The notes under the pieces: generated by a model
Seen by the model: the letters and a program-made list of their open reading frames with translations, nothing else
The model's database searches: none
Told to the model about the DNA's origin: nothing
Shown here: piece by piece, positions 1 to 9,300 of the stretch
How the letters are laid out: every line of letters begins with the position of its first letter
How positions within the stretch are numbered: the stretch's first letter is position 1
NCBI GenBank assembly: GCA_034698045.1
Contig: JAQGAU010000890.1
Coordinates: 1 to 22,915 of the forward strand
Source of the DNA: Paramacrobiotus richtersi
Lineage: Eukaryota; Tardigrada; Eutardigrada; Parachela; Macrobiotidae
DNA: 22,915 bases
Reading direction: 5' to 3'
Program-made: the position numbers and the translations under genes

Positions 1-76
1 ATGTCCACAGCGCACTGGACACAGGAACAGGAGGCAGCTGTATATTTAATGTCCACAGCGCACTGGACACAGGAAC
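1..76. repeat. Two-copy direct repeat, 28 bp, period 48
   Basis: Bases 1-28 and 49-76 are identical, starting atgtccacagcgcactggac. Each copy contains an imperfect inverted repeat, with gtcca and tggac flanking cagcgcac. The array is cut by the left edge, so more copies may lie outside. It could be the end of a tandem satellite; no coding sense is visible. Confidence 0.85.
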
Positions 77-1440
77 ACAGGATCTTCACTGCACAATACC
101 GCTTCTGACCAGACGAACGACCCAGTACGCATGCACAACATCGCTTTTCACTGTACCAATTACCCAGTCCGCCCTTAACAACGCCAAGTTACTTTTAAAA
201 ACGCAATATGTAGTATAAATTGTTCGGCTATGGCTATCGAACGTACCGTGCCCATCGTGATGACTTCAACGCCAATCCGAGTTTCGAAGTTTTTCGACGA
301 TTTCCAGTAGAAATGTCGCCATTTGAGCTAGTTATTCCAACAAATGATCACTTTCATTTTCAGGACACATCACAGATCACTCTGAATAATTATTATATCA
401 GCAAATTGGTAACTCAAGTTCAGGTCTGACAAACTACCACGCTATACAAGCATGAAGTTTCGCAGCCTTAAAAAGTGTCAAATGAAATGAGCTGCAAACT
501 CCAGCGAAAATAAAATGCGGATAAGGTTTTCCGAAATTGACAGGCGGATACAGTGTTGTTACTTGTACAACAGCAAACCGCTAGTCGACAGCATGTTGCA
601 TCACCGGCTTTGTTCTTCTGCCCCATCTCAGTAACCTAAGTCAAGACAACATCCGTCTTCCCCCTGTTGAATTTGCAGCTGCACTTTTGGCAGTCCTGTT
701 TTGGATCCGGCTTTCCAAAACTGGACATGACAAATTTCCAAAGTCCGTTAAAGGCGCGATATGGATTCGGCCAAAGTGTCAACGAACGGGTAGCAATCAC
801 ATCAGTTGTATAACAATTACGTAACAAATCGCCGTCGTGACCATGCCTGGTTGTAACACTCTGGATGTTGAGGGGATTGGATCATCATCCAGGGTTAAGT
901 CGATAATAGGAAATATTCGGGCACCGTCGGGAAATGCTTTTGCGCAGCCATTTGCAATCCCACTGGCGACGAGTGTGTTTGAGAAATCCAGATGCGATTG
1001 GAACCCGGTCAGATCCTTGTGACCTTTGTCAATGCGATTATGTATGCACTGCAGCTAATGGTAAGAGATTGAAAGTTCTGTCATAGCACGACTGAAGAGA
1101 CAGGGCATCTCAAAATCCCTTCAGTTCCACTATGGTTCTGTATACGCAATGTGCAGTGTAAAGTGTGTAATTATATTAGTAAAATGCTTGATCATGAAGT
1201 AGCAAGTTGTCCAACAATGCACATGTAGCGTAGCGCGCCGAGTATTTACAGGAAACACTCAACAAAAATCATTAGACCTGCTCCAATAACAAGTAAACAA
1301 GAACTTTCAATTCAAGTACATAGATAATACGCGGCTGTAGGCGATGTTACAGTTGCGGAGGACCTAAAGAGTAAAGACATCGGCTACGGTCCGACGCTGC
1401 ACTGCTGTTCAGGGACAAAGCACACTAGCCAGATTAAAAG
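77..1440. other. Non-coding stretch, no gene recognised
   Basis: Only short open frames (at most about 70 codons) occur, on both strands. None has recognisable motifs, splice-compatible neighbours or family resemblance. I see no RNA gene here. It may be distal upstream sequence of the Ly6 gene or the flank of a gene to the left. Confidence 0.6.
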
Positions 1441-2330
1441 CATTCTACCGCGAAGTACGTCTGTCTGTACGATCTACGGTACCCAAAAATAACGTCCGCG
1501 TTACCGTCAGTATAACGTAATTGTAACACTACGTGCATGATGTAAGAACGTAACGTAAACAAGAAAAAATTATGTCCGTGTTTTACAAGTAAACTGTGAG
1601 GTAATAGGTACGTGCATTAAAAGTATTTGTCGGCTACCTTAGTGTTTGTCCTGTGAATGTTAATTTCATGTTAATTTCAACACGATTATTTTCTGCTCCA
1701 CACAACAACCGGAAGTCAGACCGGCTTTCAAGCAGCTGCATCATCGGATTTATTTTCGTGCTTCTTTTCATAAATAAATGCCACTGTATAATTTACATGT
1801 GATGTGTGTCATATAGACTAGCAATCCATTCGCAAAGTGCAAAGTAATTCGATGAGAATAATAAATTATTGTTCTTTTCCAGGATGATTCATCAGTTCAT
1901 GATCATAGTATGGGTGAATAACATCGCGGTACACTGTTCTATGTTCGTACGCATTGGATCTGGATTTCTGGCGAATAGATATGAAATGCGTACGTAATAC
2001 GTACAATTATGCATGCAGTCTGTTTGAGTTTATGACAAGATACGTATAGACGGTATAGTAATACAAATTTTCACGTGCAGGCCGTGGTACGTATGCACAT
2101 ACTTTCAAATTTTCAGTACTAAGGAAGTAAAAAATAATGGAAGAATTTTCTAAACGACTTTATCGAGATACGAACGTATGTGCGTACGTTGTCCATGTTT
2201 ATGCCCGATACGGTCGTGCGTAATCTCGACTGATGATCAATGCGGATCGGGGTTGAGCCGTCGCATGACTGATGGCACTTCTATGTACCTGTGTGCATTC
2301 TTCAGCAAGTACGTATCTCGTTTGACCAGC
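1441..2330. promoter_or_regulatory. ACGT-rich, palindrome-rich upstream region
   Basis: By eye this 890-bp stretch holds about 15 ACGT tetranucleotides, mostly as TACGTA, AACGTA or TACGTGC, where chance predicts about 3 to 4. They include a CACGTG E-box at 2072-2077 and the palindrome at 1990-2004. ACGT is the core of many bZIP and bHLH binding sites. A regulatory role for the Ly6 gene at 2505 is inference from position and motif density only. Confidence 0.3.
1990..2004. repeat. Perfect 15-nt palindrome GTACGTA-A-TACGTAC
   Basis: Two 7-bp arms are exactly inverted around one central A. It could be a dimeric DNA-binding site or simply a product of the local ACGT bias. Confidence 0.8.
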
Positions 2331-2429
2331 TAGCAAAATCCACAGTCTGCTGCTGCTGCCTGTTGAAGACGATCAGCTCAACATTCATCATCCACTGCGC
2401 TGGAATTTAGTCAACAAAAATTTGCTGCC

Positions 2430-2435
2430 TCAGTC
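2430..2435 (+). promoter_or_regulatory. Possible initiator (TCAGTC) of the Ly6 gene
   Basis: TCAGTC matches the arthropod-type initiator consensus TCAKTY and lies 75 bp upstream of the Ly6 start codon. That distance suits a short 5' UTR. No clear TATA box is seen at -30. Single short motif, weak evidence. Confidence 0.2.
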
Positions 2436-2504
2436 CATTTCTTGCTTGATTTTTTCGCTCATTTATTGTCGCATCGCGCCGTAAACTTTATCTTTATTTT
2501 CAAA

Positions 2505-3271
2505 ATGGACCGTTTTTCTCAAATCTGCATATTGTTTGCCGTTTTGTGCGCCGTTTTCCACGAAGGTAAGGTGGGAAAATTGTTGGAATAATTCTGCGTG
2601 ATTTTTATTCGAATTTCTTGCAGGCAATGGCTTGCGCTGCTATGGCTGTAAAAACAACGGTGGGTGTCCGGGTCTGAACAATGTCGTGGAAACCAACTGC
2701 GATCCCGCTCAGGATGTGTGCTTCAAATTCGAGGGAGACGTCGTCAAAGATCTCGTTCCTACCAGGAGTAAGTTAGGGAAGAAACCATTGACCTTTGAGT
2801 TTTAAATATAGCGCATTTTGCCATACTCCCTGTAAAAATGCTTGATATTCTGTACGAATCGAACAGGAAATTTTGTGTTCCGCCTGTTTCCGTTCTATAA
2901 ACTGGTCGCAGTCGGCCACTATTCAGTATGTACATACAGTGTCGATATCTAGCTTAACGGAACCTCGCCTAATATGCGCATTGTTTAGACGTTATGTTTT
3001 CCATTGTTTGAATCTATGTTTTCCAGATTTGACGACCAAAAGTTGTGTGGCCTTTACAATGATGGAGCAATACTCTGGCGCATACAAATTCCAGAAGAAC
3101 GGCTGTATTATGGTGAACAACTCGAAGGATCCCAACCAGAACCAGTATTACACGGGACGCTTCTGTCTCTGCAACGATAAGGACTTCTGTAACTCCGCCT
3201 CCTTCAAAAGCACACCCGTCTTCGCAATGCTGATTGGACTGTGTGCAGCTGTTTGGATGAAATTTTTGTAA
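2505..3271 (+). CDS. Ly6/uPAR (three-finger) GPI-anchored surface protein
   Basis: Exons 2505-2565, 2624-2767 and 3027-3271 join in phase (61+144+245 nt) to give 149 residues. Residues 1-21 are a hydrophobic signal peptide that ends near the exon 1 junction. The mature part opens with LRCYGC and has ten cysteines (26, 29, 35, 46, 53, 75, 95, 115, 117, 123). It closes with CLCNDKDFCN, the C-x-C-x5-CN ending typical of Ly6/three-finger folds. Possible N-glycosylation sites are N69 (NLT) and N99 (NNS). The last about 18 residues are hydrophobic, as expected for a GPI-attachment signal, so the protein probably sits on the outer cell surface. In invertebrates this family includes Quiver/Sleepless, Boudin and Crooked; I cannot assign an orthologue. 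Introns are 58 and 259 bp with GTAAG donors. The gene is complete and its 3' end faces the gene at 3880-4838. Confidence 0.85.
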
Positions 3272-3506
3272 GCGGAAGTAGGTTTTTCCTGCGTTTCTCT
3301 CTGTCCTGAATCTTTTTGTGTTGTGTAAATTTTTTGTCTTTGTGATATATTTTTTGTGGTGTATGATGGAGACGTTTTTCTATTATTTTCCCGTTTTTTG
3401 GTCACAAACTCCGCTGTGTTTCGAATGGAAGAGATTGATAAAAGAAATCGTATGAATCAGTGGAAAGCCGTTCGTATCAAAACAACATACAGTGTTTTTC
3501 TTCATC

Positions 3507-3512
3507 TTTAAT
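3507..3512 (-). terminator. Candidate poly(A) signal ATTAAA for the microprotein gene
   Basis: Read on the minus strand, ATTAAA lies about 370 nt beyond the stop codon at 3880. If it is used, the transcript overlaps the 3' UTR of the convergent Ly6 gene. Motif-only evidence. Confidence 0.2.
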
Positions 3513-3562
3513 CAAACATTTCGCAGCGGTATTTACTGCTAACTCCATATAAAGTCCCCAGT

Positions 3563-3568
3563 AATAAA
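3563..3568 (+). terminator. Candidate poly(A) signal AATAAA for the Ly6 gene
   Basis: This is a clear plus-strand AATAAA after the Ly6 stop codon, about 290 nt downstream. Motif-only evidence. Confidence 0.35.
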
Positions 3569-3624
3569 AAGCGCTCATTCAGCAAAGATGTCCGCCTGAT
3601 AAAACAACCATCAAATCACAAGGT

Positions 3625-3638
3625 CACACACACACACA
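3625..3638. repeat. Short (CA)n microsatellite
   Basis: About seven CA units lie between the two convergent genes. Confidence 0.8.
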
Positions 3639-3879
3639 GCACACAACGACATAAATAACCCGATTCGCATCACGCGACATTTCCCTGATGATGCAAAATC
3701 CAAGAATCAACATCAGCCGACCACAGTCTATCTGACTCTATCACAAAAATCCCATAGGCACTTTGGTTTAAACAAACAGGGCGCACACCATCACACACCA
3801 GTACCAGCCACTATGTACAGCCTGCTGCGGGGGCGAGAGGTTCCAACACCCCAGGGCGGTGGACAGGGGAAGACGGGGT

Positions 3880-4838
3880 TCATTTGCCAAAGGGGAAGGA
3901 TTTGTTGGGCGGCCAGTCGGATTTCATCTGGTGACAGGAGAAAGTGCAGAGACCCACGCCGGCTAATGCCAGCAGCATCCCCGAGGGCATCAGCAGGTCC
4001 CGTTCACTCGCCCGGGGCCCGTTACGTGCTGCGTTTTCCGCGACCTGCAGAACAACAATAAACATTTATGATTTATGACCATGTGAAAATATAGAAAATA
4101 ATTGCAAAAAAATACTAAAAAACGTAAAGAAAAACGAGCAACCAGAAAAAAGTATATAATATTTAATAATACAACCAGGTAAAAGCAACAGTACGCTGCT
4201 GTTAGAAAATATTAACAAATCACAAAAATGATTAATATTACAAACAATAACAAAAACAGCACATACAAACATTTAAAATTATCCATTCAAAGTCATACAT
4301 AGCGACATACGGTCACATAGCGATTTATCATTTACGATCATGATTTTATCCGATTTTTCAATGAATAATAAATCAATTCCGATACAAAACAGGCAGAAAA
4401 TGAAAAACCGGTTTCTGGTTCATCAATTTTTCTCAATTAATTTCATGACGATATAATGACCAATAACACGATGCACAATTTCACGTGTAGAAGTATCCAT
4501 CCCAACAGTTTTGAAAAACCAGAAAAAAATCCGCAACAACTGGCAGTCCCTGGAAGATTTCCGATATTTCTCAGCCGGCAAAACCGACCATCGCCAAAAT
4601 AAGCAAACAATCTTACGCAGAAAACTCATTTATAAATAAAATAAATTATAAAAATGGACAGCTTTTCAAATGGTTCAAACGTTTTATGATTACAATCAAG
4701 GGTTCAAATCAGAAAATATCATAAATAGCAGAATCCCCGTCTGGAGCCAAGAGAGAATTCCGAGGGACTTACTTTGCTCGATCGGAACGCAAACATCCCA
4801 ATCCGTCCAAAATTCAATACCCGTCCAACAACGGCCAT
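3880..4838 (-). CDS. Small single-pass membrane microprotein, unknown
   Basis: Two exons, 4773-4838 and 3880-4044 on the minus strand, join in phase 0 (donor GTAAGT, acceptor TTCTGCAG) to give 76 residues. The start is ATG in the context aagATGgcc. Residues 1-22 are basic and hydrophobic with no acids (MAVVGRVLNFGRIGMF...), like a mitochondrial presequence. Residues about 41-58 (PSGMLLALAGVGLCTFSC) form the only membrane segment. The tail ends DWPPNKSFPFGK. Exon 2 is GC-rich and codon-like against an AT-rich surround, which is why I believe it. I do not recognise the family. The size and layout recall small subunits or assembly factors of inner-membrane complexes, but that is inference. The frame is open upstream to an ATG at 4928, so a longer N-terminus is possible. 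The 728-bp intron could hide another exon whose length is a multiple of three. Confidence 0.6.
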
Positions 4839-6311
4839 CTTTCCAGAACAATCCTCAACGAAATAATCACGAAAATACCCAAGAAACCAGAGATGGGGCG
4901 ACGTTGCAGTTGCAGATCGATTGCGCAATGATCCGCTTATTTAACACAGGCACGCAACTGGGTCGACGACTCGCTGCGCCTGATAAGGCCACGTGCTTCT
5001 GATGGCAAACGGTTTTATCCCCAAATCAGGTGGCAATGATAAGGATCTTGAGTAATTTCCAAGGTTTTGCCAAATTTGGATCGCCAGACAGGCGTTGACG
5101 ATCGCAGACGCTGGCGAAAAGATCTCTCGGCTGCGTCGAACGAGATCAACTGCAAGTCTGCAAGCTCCGGTTCATGGAAACTCGAAAGTGCGTCAACTCT
5201 TCATGCTAAACTACCGTGACAGCGCCACATGCGCACTGATTACACATAGCAGTAGTACGGGTACGAGTAGCTGGTATGAATGGCATGCGGTTACGGTTGA
5301 CCGGAATGTAACTCCCGGTTACCGTGATATCATGGGATGCGCTTTGATTAACTGGTCGGACAGTAAAATTCCGCATTAGCGGTAAATGCTGCACGCAGCG
5401 GAAACGTGATATTTGATCATATTTCCATAAAATTGTTTCGAGTGCCCTCTTAAATAACATTTGCATTGTTGTTGCGAACTTTGGTCTCGCCAAACGGGTA
5501 ATATAATCCGTAATAACCGTGATTTATCGATTCTGATTTTTGTGCCAGAAAATGCTGGAAAAGTCCCTCTGGCGGGACATTTGCATAAACCCGGAAATAG
5601 CACAACATAATTACGCAATATTAACGGAACATTCACCGGGCATTTACAGATATCACAGATAAAATCCATTGCTAAATTTCCAACTAATTTCTCGCAAATA
5701 TAAAAAATTGCATGATTCCATACATAATTCATAAATCATACGTACTAGAAACACAAAAATTACTGCAAAAATTCAATAGATAATAATCCGTACAAGTTTG
5801 TTTCAAAACGTTCAACAAATATTATTCACTTTATATTACTTTACGAAATCCCTTTTTTCCTTTACCGAAAGCAATGCAGGATACGAACAAATCATAACCA
5901 ATAAAGAAGAATAATCAAACACAAAAATAATAAAAATTAATCATAATCTAGCGACAGAACCGGTTAAAATATTTAATAATTCAATTTACACATCGTAATT
6001 CAAACAACAATCACCGCCGTTTAATCTGCCTGTCCGAAAGCTCAACATAATACAGCACCAAGAACAACCGGAAATCCATCATGAAACCAGTGTGTGTATC
6101 TTACACAGGCACACGCTGATAAAAAGTAATAAAAACGCGACATTTCCATTCCACATGATCATAAAAAGACAAAATTTCCGCTCCAATGAAAGATAAAAAC
6201 CTCCCCTGCAAGTACAAGACCAGTTTGCGATCGAGACCACACCATCACAGAGCCGACTCGTCTAGCCACGCCCCTCGCATTCTCGGACCAGCAGCGCCTC
6301 CGTCCCATTGG
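4839..6311. other. Intergenic region upstream of the microprotein gene
   Basis: No credible exon is seen. The 4950-5400 part is richer in GC and holds a CACGTG E-box at 4990-4995 and two TGATAAGG GATA motifs, consistent with promoter sequence for the minus-strand gene starting at 4838. The 5700-6180 part is AT-rich and probably holds the 3' UTR of the receptor gene. Open frames at 5206-5493 and 5376-5732 (-) have no family resemblance. Confidence 0.5.
6020..6025 (-). terminator. Candidate poly(A) signal ATTAAA of the receptor gene
   Basis: This minus-strand ATTAAA lies about 290 nt past the receptor stop codon. Another lies near 5971. Motif-only evidence. Confidence 0.2.
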
Positions 6312-9300
6312 TCAGAGCTTGACATCGCCCGTGGCCACCAGCTGGGCAATGGTCTTTTTGACCCGCAGCGCCGTCAGACGGGCCTGTGGGCTGGGGTACC
6401 AGCATTCGCGCATCAACCGGCACATGGTCTGCATGGGCTACAACAATCAACAACATGCTTTTATTTTCCACATCGCCATCAACATAATATTGGTTTACCA
6501 AATTTTAAAATTCATTTTTTAATCAAATGTTTCTGTGAAAAATGGAACAATGGGCAAAAATCGTGGAAAAAGTCAAAAAGCAAACAAACAACAAATAAAA
6601 GGGAAATTCCAAAACAAATCAGTTATTATTAATCTGTTAGTATTATCATTAGGTATACGTGAAAGTACTGACGAAGGAATAAGGATACACTATGAAAACA
6701 GTATTATCAACGCAAATAAAAGTATGTACACTGATATCACGGGTCAGGAAATAAGAATACACGAAAATAATTCAAAAAAATTATTTACATAAAAAGAGAT
6801 GTCAGTCCGTACCTCACGTGTACTCCACTGATTATGGATGCTGGGACGTTTCTTCTGCACCACCACCACGTCCCGCATCTGCGCCACATCCGGATCGGCC
6901 GGGACATCATGGGCGAAGGGTAATTCATACTCGGCAGCCGGCCCTGGATGAGCAAACATCAACACATCACAGACTGGACTGCAGCGTAAACAAGTGTACT
7001 GTCAGGGTTGTAATTTTAAATTTTACTTATCAGCAATTTACAAATGATGTTCAAAAATGCCCACGAACAACCGACAACTCGGGTCGAATTACCAGACAAA
7101 TCAAACAAATTTTCGCTAATTGCAAGAAACCATGTCACTCAAAAACAGTCTATTAAAATCAACAGAAAAAGCAACAAATTAAACTCCGAAAAACTGCAAA
7201 CGAACGCCCAATGTAAAGATAATTTACACAATAATATCACCGCTAAAAATTACTTAAAAACAAATTAAATTTCAGTTATCAATGAACCGCAAAACCAACA
7301 AATTCGGTCAATTCAAATCAAACCATGTACAAATAAAACTCTATCAGAAATCGGCTTTAAACTCCGCCCTCCTTACCGGTAAAACTACACCGATGACAAA
7401 TCTCCCAGAGCACCAACGCCATCGCATACACATCCACGGCCTTAATACACTCAAAATTCCGCATATTCACGGTCCCCTCCAGGACCTCGGGGGCCAGGTA
7501 GCGCACCGTCCCCGCCTTCTCATTGGCCGGGAGATCCAGATGCCCCGTGTGATCATACGCCACGGCCAGTCCCAGATCCGCAATGGCACACTGCCCGTTG
7601 CGTTTGACCAGAATGTTCTTGCTCTTCAGGTCGCGGTGCGCAATGGCCGGCTTGCCGAGTGCCGACACGCCGACAATCTCCATGTGCAGGTGGGCGAGGC
7701 CGTTGGCCAGGGAGACGCCGAGGCGGAGGAGTCCGGCCGTGTCCACCGGGGTGCGGGTCAGGTAGTCGTACAGGGAGCCCAGGTCGTGGTACTCGGTTAG
7801 GAGCCACAGCTGGGTCACCATGCCGTTGTCTACAAACAGCCATGCCATTACTCACGTGTCAACATTTATTTTTATTTTTTTTATTTTTTTAATTATTATT
7901 ATTTTACCAATTATTCTGGTAATCTGGTTGAATTATTATACTCATTTTGCATGGTTTACTCGATGTTGTAAGCATTTATTCTATGCTTAATTTTTACACA
8001 TTAATAATCACTCATTTTTTAATGGTTTATTCATCACATAATTATCAGTTATTTATGTGGTTCGTTATTTCAATTTCTGATCATGTAATCCTTATGCAAC
8101 TTTTCATAGTTACTCGGTGAGGAGCCATAACTGGGTCACCATGCCGTAGCCAAACAAAACAGTCCCGCTACTGAGACAGTGCTCGGTATCATCGTGCTGA
8201 TTTACGCAGTGGATTATTATCGAACTTTACTGTTTAGGTAGGTTTCTCAATCACAAGTCACATACGAGTACGGTAAAAAAGCCATTTTGAAAAATACCTC
8301 CCGGTTTATTACCAGCTTACCTATATAATTTAACTGAAAAGTTAACGAAAAATGCTAACAATACTGCATAGAAATAACACAACTCATTTTGAAAATATTT
8401 TTCAATTTATCAAACAGTTAACTTATCCACCACCCCTACCTTTATTATCGGCGGCAATGAAGCCCAGGAGGTTCTCATGGCGCAGCATGACCGTCTGGTA
8501 CATTTCCACTTCGCGCTTCCACGAGGCCTCGTCGCGCGTCGAGAACATCTTGACGGCAATGTTCTCGCCCTGCCACCGGCCCAGGTACACCTCGCCGTAC
8601 CGGCCCTTGCCGATGGGCGTCACCAGGGTCACTTGGCGGGCGATGGTCCGCTGGATCAGCAGCGGGAGTCCTACACAATAACTGGATGATTTTTTCACTT
8701 GAAAATGATCGTCTTCGTCATTCTGTACAACTTGCACCGGGTAACGAGCATATACTGTATTCTTCGTTGGAAATGTTTGTGGCAGTTTCCATTATACACA
8801 TAATACATTTTAGCAGATTGCCATACATTTCAGCAATCTTGAAATCAATTTAAATATAAATAAATTTAAATGCATGTAAAATTTAAATATAAATACATTT
8901 AAATGCATTAACAATTTAAATATAGATACATTCAAATGAATCAAATGCGTTTACAGTTTCAATAAAAATACATTCAAATGCATTTGAAATTAAAATACAG
9001 ATACATTTACACGCACGTAAATTTAAATATAACAACATTTAAATGCATTTGAAATTTAAATATTTCGAATAAAGTAAAGGAATAAAATTTAAACAAATTT
9101 ATTATTAATACATTTAAATGCCTAAATATAACTACAACGTGCCACTTACCCGACCCGGAGCCCGAGGTGGTCAGCTCGCCCACCAGCGCCGTCAGGGCGC
9201 CCCCCGCGCCGCCGCCCTCCTCCAGCAGGCGCACGGCCTCCTTGTCCTGGTTAGGGGTCTTGTTGGCCAGCAGGGCCGTGCGACGGCGGTAGCAGAGGAT

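Noticed and set aside
2229-2272. Box C/D-like motifs TGATGAT...CTGA upstream of the Ly6 gene
   Set aside because: Only about 42 nt apart, no D'/C' pair, no terminal stem and not intronic.
3813-4061. 82-codon plus-strand open frame
   Set aside because: Antisense shadow of microprotein exon 2.
4423-4629. 68-codon minus-strand frame inside the microprotein intron
   Set aside because: No acceptor in phase 0 and no family resemblance. Possible only as a cassette exon, which nothing supports.
5206-5732. Overlapping 95- and 118-codon minus-strand frames
   Set aside because: No recognisable motifs, no splice partners, and the composition is that of non-coding DNA.
7282-7800. 172-codon plus-strand open frame
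   Set aside because: Antisense shadow of the kinase exon at 7377-7829.
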